This document shows, piece by piece, positions 1 to 11,039 of a stretch of DNA of 64,000 nucleotides (its first letter is position 1; each line of letters opens with the position of its first letter). Source of the DNA: Micropterix aruncella. Its lineage: Eukaryota > Arthropoda > Insecta > Lepidoptera > Micropterigidae. The stretch lies in the NCBI GenBank assembly GCA_944548615.1, contig OX155950.1:38079859-38143858 (forward strand), written 5' to 3'. The notes beneath the pieces are model-generated. The model had not been told where the DNA came from and made no database searches. It was given only the letters and a program-made list of their open reading frames with translations. The position numbers and the translations under genes were made by a program.

Positions 1-2543
1 TGTCGTAATCTCCCCGCAAAAGAGACTTCTTCAAGTCCACGTCGCTCGTGGTTGTACTGCCATACCCCAGACCAGTGCCATTCTGGCTGATTCCAGTAAG
101 GAACCTTTTGTGGAAGTCTACGCGGGCTTGTAGTTCATTTGAATCACTACAGCCACTTATTACGTGCTTCGATATTGCCGGATCTTTGGAATTGCACAGA
201 ATCGAATTTTTGGTTATTCTGGAGTTGGCGTAGAGCAGAGAGGGCAGTTTAAGCGCTAGCCCAAAATTTTGTTTGGACCTGAAGAGAGTCGAGGGGTCAG
301 CTGGTTTGGCTAAGGACAGCCAGGATTTTAAACTAGCTGTCACCAGTGCATCTAGACGGGACAGTTGGGTTTTGGTAAAATCGTAAATAAGAAAGGGCCA
401 TGACAAATGTGACGTTAGATAATTGTCATAGATCCAGGCCTTACGAGGGCCAGAAATTAGCAAGGCATCTATTTTCGCCAGGCAACTTTTGAAATGCTCT
501 ATAACATGATCGCCCGAGACGTCTTTTCCCTGATGGGTGATTTTTCTGCCGAGGAATTTGAAATGATTGTTTGGGTCTATAAGGGAGATATTAGAGCCCT
601 TATAGACCAATTTGGGGTCATAGGATGTAAACTTTGTGCCCACGCGGGCGAGTCCAAGGCAAAAACATTTGGAGGGCTTCACTTTTATACAGCCTGACCA
701 GTCGCAGAAAAGCTCCACTTTCTGTAATAGCAGGGAAAGCTGCTTGGGGCTTCTGGTGATGAAAGTTAGGTCGTCGGCAAAAGCGAGGCACGACGAGGTG
801 TATTGGCCGTCTGTTTTAAAACGGTAGCCCCACTTCCTGTCAAACTGGCTCAGGCTTTCCAGAAGTATATTAAAAACTATATTAAAGATCGTCGGGGAGA
901 GGCAACAGCCCTGAAATAGTCCAATTGAATATGGTATAGAGCGGGTAGTCCATTCTTGCGTTTTAACATGGAAGGTCAGACAGTTGTAGTAGGAGGCTAC
1001 AATGTCACGCACGACTGGTGGGAAGTTGTACCAGCGGAGTGCAAAGTGGAGGAGACTGTGTCGGACTGACCCAAAGGCATTCTCTAGGTCGAGCCAGCAT
1101 ACATTGATTTGGCGTTCGTGCTGTCTCGCATCCTTGATGGCAGCAGCCAGGAGAGAGTTGTGCTCGAGGCAGCCCGAGACGCCGCGCATGAAGCCTTTTT
1201 GAACTGATACTCCAAGGTACTCATTCCGGTGCATGAATTCGCTCATCCTCGTGTGGACTATGCTAAAAAAGATTTTGGCCACAGTGTCTGTGAGAGCAAT
1301 GGGCCGAGCGTCCTTTGGTCCGGTGCAAACTGGGACCTTCGGAATTAAGATGACTGTCGCTCGGCCAAAATTCTGTGGGACTACACCGCTATTCCATATA
1401 TTTCGGAAGATGGATCCTAAATATTGCAGAAGGCAGGGGCATTTTTTGTATACTAAATAGGGAATACCATCGGGACCCGGAGTAGAGCCCGACGGCTTCC
1501 TCTTTACTTGATTAAGAATCTCATCTAGTGATGGAGGTTGAGAAGCAAAAGCTACCGTAGGCAGGGGCGGAGGTGTAATGCCCGGCGGAGGGCTGTATTT
1601 ATGGAGCCGCATTGGGTCCTCATACGTGGTCGAAAAGTATTCCGTGGCCATATCTTCCGGGATTTGGATTTTTCCCTTGGCGGCAGACAAAACCGTTTTG
1701 CTGTAGTTAAAACGGTTTTTGTCGAACCGGGCTTCCTCTTTGGATTTGAGAAATGCTGCCTTGCGCTTGTCGTTTTGCGTTGCTACGCTCTGTATGAGTT
1801 TTAGTATAGAGCGGTACGCGCGCGAGAAGTTGTGGCAGAGGGCTTTATCCCCGGCTTTCTTGGCTTCACGTAACTGGCGACGAAGTAGCCGCTTTTGCCT
1901 ACGGAGCTTTGCCTTAAATGCGTTTTCTCTGTGAACCGGGTCGACATGGGTAGATTTTGGGTAAACACCCGAGAAGTATTCATGGACCGCCACCTGGAAG
2001 GATGACAGCTGGACGCTGGCAGGGGCATTACGGTTCACAGAGTGGTCAAGAATAGAAGTTAAATTATTATTATGAAATTCCCAGTCCTCTTTCGCAAGTG
2101 AAGGGAATTTTAGAGGAGGGAAGGATACGATTTGCGCGGGTAGAGGAGACCGGTCGGGTGACAAACTGCGGGCAGATGTGGAGTCAAGGGACATGTGAGG
2201 TTCAACTCTGTCCGTGACTCCTTGCGACGGTTTAAGACACTGACGTGCAGCGTCGCTATCATCGTGCCCAGCAATGTGTTTATTTAACCATGCTAATCGT
2301 TTATATTGTTTCCCGCAGATAGGGCAAGCAAGGTCCGGTGTCGTTTTAGCCGTGTCGTTGTTTGGGGTTTCTACTGGGGTAGCGGGAATTCTCCCCCCCC
2401 CTGATAGGCCGCTTGGGGGCATATTTCCTTTTTTTTCTTTTTTGCTTTATAAATAATCGGGTCTGGCTTGCAAGGCCATCGACCCGATGCGTTCTTTCAC
2501 GCCGTCCACCGTCTCTCCGGCTGTCACAACTCTTTCGTTGTTG
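1..2543 (-). CDS. RLE-type LINE ORF (NeSL/Utopia/Hero-like), C2H2 finger plus reverse transcriptase, partial
   Basis: One frame stays open from the stop complementary to 2544-2546 to the left edge, about 847 codons, so the C-terminus lies outside the window. In order it shows a basic region, a C2H2 finger (CPICGK then H-x3-H, 2263-2326), a linker, and a reverse transcriptase. RT motifs seen are STPGPDGIPYL (about 1,480), VQKGFMRGVSGCLEH, WLDLENAFGSV, GLFQGCCLSP and FADDL (767-781). The N-terminal C2H2 finger and the GC-EH and LDLENAFGSV signatures are typical of early-branching LINEs that use a C-terminal restriction-like endonuclease (NeSL/Utopia/Hero/R2 group); that domain would lie off the edge. 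No stop interrupts the RT, so the copy may be young. The start codon is unclear: the first in-frame ATG follows the finger, and a run of nine C (2393-2401 region) could hide an indel. Clade placement is inference. Confidence 0.82.
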
Positions 2544-2620
2544 TCATCCTGATGATCAGGGGGTTTACAATAAATACAAACGGAGCTGCCATGGAATTCA
2601 CCGACCGGAGTCGGGCCCAT
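2447..2620 (-). CDS. Short upstream ORF of the same RLE-type LINE
   Basis: A 57-codon frame starts at an ATG near 2620 and ends in TAA at 2447-2449, overlapping the beginning of the large RT frame in another phase. It contains a C-x2-C followed by an H (CIYCKPPDH), which looks like half of a zinc-binding motif. It may be the true N-terminus of the element, separated from the RT frame by an indel, or a small leader ORF. I cannot decide between these from one copy. Confidence 0.35.
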   Translation of the reverse strand: MGPTPVGEFHGSSVCIYCKPPDHQDDNNERVVTAGETVDGVKERIGSMALQARPDYL

Positions 2621-2727
2621 CATAATACTATTTTTTTACACTTCTGGGGGGTGAGCAGTGGATTCCGGACTTACGAACCGGCTGTGGTAGGTTTAGGACA
2701 GCTGTCTTGCCACATGTGAGCGTTCAC

Positions 2728-2983
2728 CTTGCCACCCATTCACTCCCCCTTCGAAGCCATAGAATTTGAGATGCGGAATGTTAGAGAAAAAGTCCGTAAA
2801 AGATTTGAAGAACCAAGAGCGAACAACTACTATAGTGAAAGGACGTTAAAGTACCTCATTCCAAGAATCTTTAATACTATTGTATCTGAGGAAGACTGTG
2901 TAAGCGTGAGCAAACAGATGTTTAAAAAGATATTAAAAAGCTACCTGTTGGACGTTTATAGTGAAATTAGTGGTCATAAGTAA
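2728..2983 (+). pseudogene. C-terminal tail of a CR1/Jockey-type LINE ORF2 (5'-truncated)
   Basis: An 84-codon frame has the pattern that closes many LINE ORF2 proteins: ERTLKYLIPRIFN, then an acidic stretch, then FKKILKSYLLDVY. It has no RT motifs of its own. It sits directly upstream of a 3' UTR that ends in an A-rich stretch, which is what a 5'-truncated LINE insertion looks like. The upstream limit is near 2,725, where it meets the 5' side of the minus-strand RLE LINE. Clade is inferred only from the tail pattern. Confidence 0.6.
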
Positions 2984-3224
2984 ATTTGTTATACGTTTCT
3001 ATAATTTAAGCTTGTAGAAATACTGGCCTAATTTAGGCCTGTAGTAAGACCAGTAGTAATACTGCTGTGCATTGTTTTTTATATTATTAATGTCTTTTTG
3101 TATCACAAAATTAGAAGTGTAAGACTAGAAAAATAAGAGTTTGTCTCGCCAACAAACTGTATACCAGTTTGGCGAGATTTTAATATTTTAACAAATGTAT
3201 TTTTTCTCTGAATAAAAAAAAAAT
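2984..3224 (+). repeat. 3' UTR of the preceding LINE, with hairpin and A-rich end
   Basis: Non-coding sequence follows the stop codon and ends in an A-rich stretch (3212-3222). A hairpin is visible: TCTCGCCAA at 3144-3152 pairs with TTGGCGAGA at 3169-3177, and AAACTG/CAGTTT extends it with a 2-nt bulge. A stem near the 3' end is a plausible recognition site for the element's own RT. Confidence 0.5.
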
Positions 3225-3225
3225 A

Positions 3226-3545
3226 CGGCATGTAGAGGTCGCGCGAGTGACTTCGGACCCGTGACCAGTCGAAAGATCGGAGGTATCATGATAGTTAATT
3301 CCAAAAGGTGATATTCTTCCAAAACTGGTAGCCACGGAGCGAGGCTGCCCGCTGGATACTTTTACCGGTGCCTCGCCGTAAGGCGTTGGGCTCTGACGGG
3401 CATGTTGTCATAACTGGGCAGTAGATTTGAATTGTCTTAAAGTCTTCTACACGCATCCCACGATGGAAAAAACGATTACATATCGTTATACCAGCCTGAG
3501 TGACGGATTTGTCCGTTGTAGTCGACACAGCCCAACTGTCCATAT
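3226..3545 (+). repeat. Family A interspersed repeat, copy 1 (partial)
   Basis: Starts GTAGAGGTCGCGCGAG and contains the family core GCCTCGCCGTAAGGCGTTGG, then a B-box-like segment ending GTTGTAGTCGAC. It aligns by eye with copies at 11.5 kb, 14.3 kb and 43.5 kb. No ORF. The 5' part is missing, as the copy abuts a LINE A-tail. Confidence 0.65.
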
Positions 3546-4059
3546 TAGTATCGGGAAACTATTACCTAGGATGAACAGTAGTCTGTTAAACAGAAACTTA
3601 TGTTATTTTGTATGTTATTACAATTTGACTACAATTTAATTTTGCTAAACAATTTGTCGAGAGGAAATTCTGCGGGGTTTTATGGAGATCTCGCGAAACA
3701 TAGTTTGAGAACCGCTAACGTAGGGGGTACCCTGAAAATATTTTTCGTCCTTGAAAAATATGTTTATTCTAACGGGCAACGGAAGGATTATCCATTTCGG
3801 CTTCGGAGACTAGAAGGAAAAATTATGGGGACGACTAGAGGATAAATTGTGACGTAATCACTTACTGTCAGTGGGTAGGAATAAAAAGACAGGACGAAAC
3901 AATTTTTATTTATTAAGTCGTTGGGATTTGTGGATTAAATTCGTAATGATTTGATGCATTCGTAATTAATTTGATTACTCAGCAATATATAGCTAGGTTA
4001 TTTAAATGATCCTGCATACCAAAGCAATCAATCGCGGCGATCACCTTTGAGAATGTGAT
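3546..4059. other. No recognisable feature
   Basis: AT-rich sequence with short frames only. I see no repeat shared with the rest of the window. Confidence 0.5.
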
Positions 4060-5690
4060 TTATTATTTATTATTTATTTATGAGTTTCAAATAGTATTCA
4101 AGGGCATTACAGATGAATCCAATTCGCCCTTGAATATTAAAGCTGGAGTGTAAGTCTAAAAATAAATGACTACATAACTAAATTAATGCTAACATTGAAC
4201 AAGAAAAAAACATAAAAATATAAAACTAAATAAAAGACAGATTATGATAAACAGGAGATAGCAGGGAGTTGCCTTTTTAGCTGCCAAAGGGATGTACAAA
4301 AGATATCTATTTCAGTGGGTAAGGAATTAAGAAGAGCTATAACCCTTCCCACTGGCCTGTCTACAAAAATATTTGTACGGTGGTACGGCACATTAAACAA
4401 TAGATGCGATCTCCTCGCTGTGTAATTTACCGGTACGTACAATTCAAACTTACATAGTATCTCTGGCAAATACATCGTTCCTTGAATTAGTTTATATGCA
4501 AATATAATTAGTGAAATATATCGACGAGTTTCAAGACTATCCTACCATTCCTAGCACAAAATCGGACGGATATAAGTATGGATAAATATTGTAATTTCTG
4601 TAATAAATATATCTTAAAAATTTTCTTTGAATACCCTCTACCATCTGAATGTATTTGTTTTCACTTGTACACCAGATGACCGAGTTATATTCAAGTATGG
4701 TACGGACTAAACAATTATATAGTAGAAACATTACATGAATATTATTAAACTGTATACATATGCGAATAACAAAACCGACCATTTTGCTAGCACGATTGCA
4801 AATATTTATAATGTGTGCACGGAAGTTCAACTGCGTATCAAATGTAATTCCCAGGTCCCTCACCTCGGTTGACCTTTTTAAAATTGACCCGTATATTGTG
4901 TATGGGAAAAAGCAAGGTGTTTTCTTCTTAGTGATGGTTAAAACAGAGCACTTGTTAGTGTTGAATTCCATGTCATTGACAGAGCCCCATCTTGAAAGTG
5001 CATCTATATCTTGCTGTAATATTTCCGCTTCTCGAGCATCTATTATTTGATGAAAAAATGTTCACGTCATCAGCGAATAGTGAGCAGTGACTATATTTTA
5101 CAAATTTAGGTAAATCATTAATGAAAATGAGGAACAAAATCGTAGAGAGATTCGCACCTTGCGGCACCCCCGAATGAACCTTAAAGAGGGCTGACTCGGA
5201 GGAACCAAAGCTGACTAATTGACTCCTGTTTTTGAAGTAGCTTGCGAAGAACTTCACAAGATGTATAGAGAAACCGAAGTCAATAATCTTCTGTAAGAGG
5301 ATGTCTCTGTTAACCCTGTCAAATTCCTTGGCCATGTCCAAGTATATAACATCTACTTGGAGGCCCCGGTCCATGGCAGTAGTGGCATACTCTGTCAATG
5401 ACAATAAATTGGTGCATGTTGACCTTTTCTTTCTGAATCCATGCTGGCTTTCCGACAACCAGGTGTCTGCGAATGAGTAAATACGTTCGTGTAAAATAGA
5501 CTCGAATAATTTTGCAAATGTACACACAACGCTGACGGGCCGGTAATTCTCGATTACGTTCTTAGGACCACTTTTATGAACGGGTGTAATACGAGTAACC
5601 TGCCATTTGAGCGAAAAGCAATGTGATTTTAGGCTAATATTGAAAATATGTGATAAAGGTCCTTGTAATCATTGTGATGTAATCATTATC
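4060..5690 (-). mobile_element. 5'-truncated Jockey-like LINE with (TAAA)-type tail
   Basis: The minus strand reads from RT coding sequence near 5,690 to a 3' UTR that ends in a TTTA-rich tail at 4060-4085 (seen as TTATTTATTATTTATTTA on the plus strand). The 5' limit lies at the first recognisable RT residues (LSHIFNISLKSHCF), so the endonuclease and ORF1 are missing, as in most LINE insertions. I did not find clear target duplications. Confidence 0.75.
4242..5690 (-). pseudogene. Jockey-like LINE reverse transcriptase, two frameshifts
   Basis: The reading runs through PVHKSGPKNVIENYRPVS, QHGFRKKRST, YLDMAKEFDRVN, GVPQGANLSTILFLIFIND and FADDVNIF, the usual LINE RT blocks, then a thumb-like region (DLGITFDTQLNF) and the C-terminal RRSHLLFNVPYHRTN block. 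Two single-base shifts break it. One is near 5,050, just after FADD, where the frame must move to read DALSRWGSVNDMEFN. One is near 4,545, between LGMVG and DSLETRR. The protein is therefore dead. The FADD catalytic pair is present, and motif A has AKEFD where AFD is usual. Confidence 0.85.
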
Positions 5691-5794
5691 AAAATGTCAA
5701 GAGAACTGTTGTACCGAAATATAGTTCAATAGTATATAGTGTTCAATTTTTTGGTCGCTTTCATTAGTTTAAAAGTAAAATATAATAAAGTGAA

Positions 5795-6030
5795 TCCAGC
5801 GGGAAGCCTTGCGCCCTCACTTCCAGATTTCTCTGTCCCCAGTCTGGTCACGGGTTTAAGGTCGCTTGCGCTGCCTCTACCTGACGTGGAATTATTCAGT
5901 TGGAATATTTTGCGGACCATGGCGTCCTTTGCCCGCCATGGCTCTTCGGGATCGGGTGGCCAACGGATCGATCCAAGGGTTGAAGAGGAAGGTCAACAAC
6001 TACCCTCCACTGACATTGAAAAAATACATC
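5795..6030 (-). repeat. Family A repeat, copy 2 (diverged, partial)
   Basis: GTTTAAGGTCGCTTGCGC, then GCGGACCATGGCGTCCTTTG and GATCGGGTGGCC, match the middle of the minus-oriented copies at 7.9 kb and 53.4 kb. It is more diverged than those and lacks both ends. Confidence 0.6.
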
Positions 6031-7686
6031 TCTAAACCGGTTATAAGCCGGCTGGGCATTCAGTACCTAGCAAACCGGATAGTGTACGAAACAACTAGCA
6101 GTTTTTTCTTCAAAAGGCGCCCCAAGATGCGTGAAAAGGGTGCGGGGAAGCGCACGCTTTTCCTTTTCTTACGTCTTTGTATCGATCGCGCCGCGATTTG
6201 TCGAGATGCTATTAGTGTCTGACGCTAGGTGCCGTCCGGCGTTAGGGGACTTCCCCCTAGAATTTTCATTTATCTGCAATGGTTTTGGATTTCATCATAT
6301 TATCGGGTTTTTAACTCAACCTGTATAGTTGAGCTACACAAGGTAAATAAATACGAGCTTATATGTTTAATGATCTCACAAATAAGGACCCCCCAAAAAA
6401 GCGGTACACAATGTTATCTCGTGTTGGCAAATGTCATTACGCCAAATATGTAAATATATTCAGAATATCACAAAACGGTAGGTCGAAATTTTGTGTGCGT
6501 GCACATATCGCGGGTATGTGCGTATGAGGTAAGGGGCATAAATATCGCATCTCTCATTTGAATTTATAATTCTCAATATGTAGGGGCAATATATGAGATT
6601 TTTCCGTATTCTGTCAATCATTTCTCCGGCTCCTCGCTACCTTCCTTCCATGATTCTTGTATCAAATATCAAATAACGGCGTATTATGTAAATATTCCTT
6701 CGATTCCGATAACCGAATCTCGTCTACGTGAAGGGACTCTGATAATATTGCTTGGTTCATCTTTTTGAAGAGATGAATACATTATCTATAGCGTAAACGG
6801 TCCGAATTCTGAATACTTTCTGAATAAAAGATAGCGAAAAAAAAATATTTCTTTATTTAAATTTACCATTAGCAGTATATTAATTATACTATTAGCGAAT
6901 TATATAAACAGAGAGAAAAATTAAAAGTTTAATTGAAACTAAAAAAAAATACAATTGAAATTAAAATGGAAGGAAATCGTTGTGAGAAATCTCTGATGTC
7001 GTGCGTTGTTGATATGATCAGAGCTTAACGTTGTAAAGACTTGTTCCATAGGCATATCATTGATAACGTCAAACGAGAGTGATTGATAAGCTAAATGTAC
7101 CCGCTTATATATCGATAAATCTGAAGTTAGGTAGAGATTTTTTGTGTGAATAATTTGCAATTCTGAAAGATGCTATTTCCATACATTAAGTATGTGCAAC
7201 GTAAGAAAAACGCATTTTAAAATGAAATTATCATTTCTTTAATTAGTCATCAGGCGATTAGACAGTTTTCCCGGTGATATTACGTCAATCGAATCTTGGA
7301 ATTAGAAATGTCTACTGAGTTTAATGTTGCATTGTTCATCATCATGAGTCACTACATTATTCACTTGTCAGAAAGAAGCTTGCCTTCTTTCGATTAAAAA
7401 AGTATTACAATGTAAAATTTTAAGCTGGCTGATTCATTAGATCAAAGAGTACATGTGCAAATTAGTTACATATTGTTTTTTTCTGGTAAGCCATTATAAA
7501 AAATATAAACATTGCTTAAACAGTAGTTAAAAATAAGTTCATCGAAATGACGTGGATATTATAAAAGAATAAATATTAAAAAAAATAAAATATGAAGGTA
7601 CACAAATTGAAAAAAAAATATGTAAAAAATGTATAAACGGCGTGTTGTTAGTCGATCAATGAAGACATTGGTTTGTTGCCAAGTCG
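6031..7686. other. No recognisable feature
   Basis: AT-rich sequence with no shared repeat that I can see. Short frames here have no recognisable motifs. Confidence 0.45.
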
Positions 7687-7699
7687 TAATTGGGAGGCA

Positions 7700-8352
7700 A
7701 CTAGAGCTGTCAACTACTACGGTCGAACCCGTCACCTTAGGAAGTTTTAACGAAATTTTATCGTTCTGTCTCCCGTGAGGTGAACGCAGAAGACTTAGGA
7801 AAAAACAATCCACCGTCAAAATCCGCTACATTCCCGTAAGAAGCCAACGCCTTACCGCGAGATAGCCAGGTATGTTAAACAGCGGGCCGACACTCACGTC
7901 CTTACTTTCAGTTGCAACCAGATTACTCCGGTCTCCCGACTGGCTACGAGTTCGAGATCGCTTGCGCGATCCTCTCTGCGGTCTACTGAATCTATCGCGG
8001 ACCACGGCATTCTTTGCCCGGCTGTCCACCCGGAATCGGGTAGCCGATGGTCGTTTCAAGAGCAGTCACGGTAAGGTCAACAACCACCCTGCTCTATAGG
8101 AGACAGTACTGTTTCCAGACTCCCCCGACTATTAGTCAGAATGCACAATCGATTGGCTTACGCAGCACAATGCGCAGACCGTCCAGGAGCGCCAGAAGAT
8201 TGACTGCTGGGGGAAACTAGCCCTCAGGCCGGAGTCCTACCCGGGCTCGCACTTCATGCGTGCAGGCCACCGAATGGGTGTTGACCCGTGAGTGTGACCG
8301 ACTTTGAACAAATGGGTCTTCGTGGTCAACTCAACAGAGCCCATAAGGTCCC
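7700..8352 (-). repeat. Family A repeat, copy 3, full-length (653 bp) with 13-bp target duplication
   Basis: Flanked by the direct repeat TAATTGGGAGGCA at 7687-7699 and 8353-8365. This fixes both ends and shows insertion by a mechanism that makes a 13-bp duplication, as LINE-mobilised SINEs do. On the minus strand it begins with the segment that reads GAGTTGACCACGAAG and ends near GTAGTAGTTGACAGCTCTAG. No ORF with recognisable motifs, so it is non-autonomous. Confidence 0.75.
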
Positions 8353-8512
8353 TAATTGGGAGGCACTGATTTTCCTTGGTCATTGTGTTCCAGTCACTGA
8401 ATTTTGTTTGTACATCCCTATTTTTTTTCATTTCAACAGTCCACTTCCACCCCCACTTCTACCCAATGAAGTTGAGATTTGAAAATAAAAACTCGCGTCT
8501 TTCTTTGTTTGT

Positions 8513-8600
8513 TTCTAAACTTTATAGTATTTTTTAGAATGAGCGAGTTTATTATCAAATAACAATCTTTTAAGGTCAACCCTAATATGAAGTGATTATA
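8513..8600 (-). repeat. LINE 3'-end fragment (shared CTTAC-AACC motif family)
   Basis: GCGAGTTTATTATCAAATAACAATCTTTT aligns in phase with the minus-strand LINE 3' ends at 17.4 kb and 56.7 kb. Only the last part of the UTR is visible. Here the stem is weaker than in the other copies. Confidence 0.4.
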
Positions 8601-8808
8601 TGTATATGTACATGTAACATGGGTGTAATTGTGTATCTTTTTACTGTATTTGATTGGCATAGTTCAAAATGAAATTCCGTTCATTTCATCCCATCAAGAA
8701 ATTGTGAACCAGTCGGGAATAAAACGCGGAAACTTACAATAAGATCAGTCACTATGCCACGTGTTGTAGTCGGCAGACTACACTTCCTACCTCTATATCG
8801 GTGATATC

Positions 8809-8935
8809 TTTTGATTATAGCTTTCCTTGCTATTTTCTCTATTGTTTGATTGATAAATCGGTAAGTAACATTTTTTGATTATAGATTTCCTTGCTAATTT
8901 CTCCATTGGTTGATTGATGAAGCAGACAAAGCTTC
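8809..8935. repeat. Two-copy tandem duplication, 64-bp period
   Basis: TTTTGATTATAG starts at 8809 and again at 8873, each followed by TTCCTTGCTA and TTGATTGATRA. The copies differ at several positions. The rest of 8600-9550 shows nothing I recognise. Confidence 0.7.
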
Positions 8936-9554
8936 TGATCAAAATACAAACAGTATTACAACGTATTGTAGAGCAAAATGCTTCTGTCCCTATAGACATA
9001 TTTTATCTGCAATAGTTTAATCAAATCACATTCACCGTCTTAAACTAAGAAAAGTTTTCAATACTCGCTATTATCCATCCAGCAGAGAGTGCGAGATACT
9101 AGAAACGGATTAATGACCCTGGAATGTGTCCCATTCGCTCACAGTTTCGACATTCAGGATTCATTTGAAAAGTTGTGGCGTTCAGATGGCGAGCGATACG
9201 GGAAATACATTCACGGTCCCGCTGTATATTTTTGAAGTACGCCGCGCTGCTCTATCTGCACTGTACATGGAGAGCCAGAGAAATGTACAAAAAAAAAACA
9301 AGAGAGAAATGCAAAACAGACCGTCCAGAGCAAAGTTCAGGAGTTTATTTTTTATTCTCGTTGCAATAGTAGGTAATACAGTAACGCTAGCGGGTAGAAA
9401 ATTTAATCCGTGTTAGGCTAGGTATGAATAGTAATTATTTGAATATTCATTATAGTCCAGTCAAATAAGGTATTTTAATATAAATAATTGGTAATAGCCT
9501 GAAACTTGGCATAGATGTTCTTCGATGCGTACTGTTAAATATACTACTGTAAAA

Positions 9555-9795
9555 GTATATGAAATCGGAGACTATCACGGATGTTTGACATTATAAATAA
9601 GATAGAAAACGAATTTACCGCGTGCATTTTGTAGCACCCGACGTTTTGGCGACGTTGCAGCCGCCGTTGTCTAGGGTAGACTGAGCCTGAGTAGGGTAGA
9701 CTGTCGGTCTACCCTAGACAACGGCGGCTGCAACATCGCCGAAACGTCGGGTGCTACAAAGTTCATGCGGTAAATTCGTTTTATATCTTATTTAT
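9555..9795. mobile_element. Foldback element (family G), copy 1
   Basis: Two long arms face each other. The left arm (about 9587-9681) reads from TTATAAATAAGATAG through GCACCCGACGTTTTGGCGAC to CTAGGGTAGAC. The right arm (about 9707-9795) is its near reverse complement, with a short spacer. A segment before the left arm (GGAGACTATCACGG) also recurs before copy 2 at 57.2 kb, so the left end lies further out. No ORF. Confidence 0.85.
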
Positions 9796-10349
9796 ATTAG
9801 TCCACTACTCTATATGTTGCGCTCGAGCCGCCATCTTGGCGGAAAATGGCGCTCCGATTTAGTTTTTCGCTTATATTTCGCAAACTTTAGCGATATCAGA
9901 ATTATGCTTAATGTAAAAAATAAAGCTTATAAAATTCCCTACCAAAATGTTATATACATTTTTTCATATCATCTATTATTAATATTGAAACAGCCTAGTC
10001 AAATGACAATTGACAATCAACCTGGGATTTAGTGCAACATTTTGAACGGGAATCCCACCTTATGTATTTAAAGGCTCATACTTGGCACAATTATTTCAAA
10101 CTATTACCAATTATTTTCGTCAAATTTCGAAAATTGCTCCTATTTGACTGGGTTATTATTATATCTTAGCTGATAACTATTTAAAATATAAATACACGTC
10201 TTTGTGGACACGCCAGAGGAATACATGATGGTTTCATTATAAATGTTTTAAAAAAAGAACATGAATTTCAAAACGTGTTATGTGTATTTGTTCATTTTAC
10301 TTGCCGGGACCACTAACAGACGAGGAGGGAAAGTAATGAAAACACTTTT
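9796..10349. other. No recognisable feature
   Basis: AT-rich sequence between two repeats, with nothing I can assign. Confidence 0.4.
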
Positions 10350-10889
10350 AAGCTATTGCATAGCTTTTATCGCGGGCCTAGGCCAGCGCGGCGACCGAAT
10401 GAAGAAATTTCTTAATGAAAATTAATGATTTTAAACTGATAATTACGTCTAAACGAGTACTGCTTACGACTCGAAAAAAATATATGTTAAACAAGAACAT
10501 TTTTCTAATATTCTTGGCTTTGAATATTTTAGATTTTGTTTATATTACATAGTGTAATTAATTTGTGAAATTAGGTCTAACCGAACACAAAAACGACTAC
10601 TACGCAAATACTATCTAGCGTATTATTATGAAACCTGCACCATTTTAAAGATAATTTAATTATCTATCTTTTTATCTACGATTTTTTTCGAATAATCCGG
10701 TTTTTTTGCTTTATTGAATGATTCGGAGCCGCAAATGATTCGGAATAATTTCAACGTTTTCAGATAGAGCGCAGTTATCTGATATCAGAAAAAATAAAAT
10801 AAATAAATAAATATAATTGCATAAGTTGTTAAAAATGCTATGCAATAGCGTTACCGCGGCAGTCCCCGAGTGCCACACGTATTTTTTTT
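10350..10889 (+). repeat. Family B repeat, copy 1
   Basis: About 540 bp closely matching 19404-20010. It starts TTAAGCTATTGCATAGC and ends GAGTGCCACACGTATTTTTTTT. The motif GCTATTGCATAGC near the left end returns as its reverse complement near the right end, so the element has partly palindromic termini. It has lost the left arm of the internal inverted repeat present in copy 2. Confidence 0.8.
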
Positions 10890-11039
10890 CAGGATATGTG
10901 TTTGAGTCCCCTGAGACGATTAAACTATTTCCAGATGGAAGTATCTCTGTGTGTCTGTCTGTCTATCTGTCTGTCCTTCTGTGTGGTGGTGAACGGTTTA
11001 GTGCAGCTTGGGCCACATGATCCACTTTGTTCTCGGATC

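Noticed and set aside
48..2028. Several 60-90-codon plus-strand frames and a 75-codon minus frame at 1801-2028
   Set aside because: They lie in other frames over the long minus-strand RLE LINE RT frame and have no motifs of their own.
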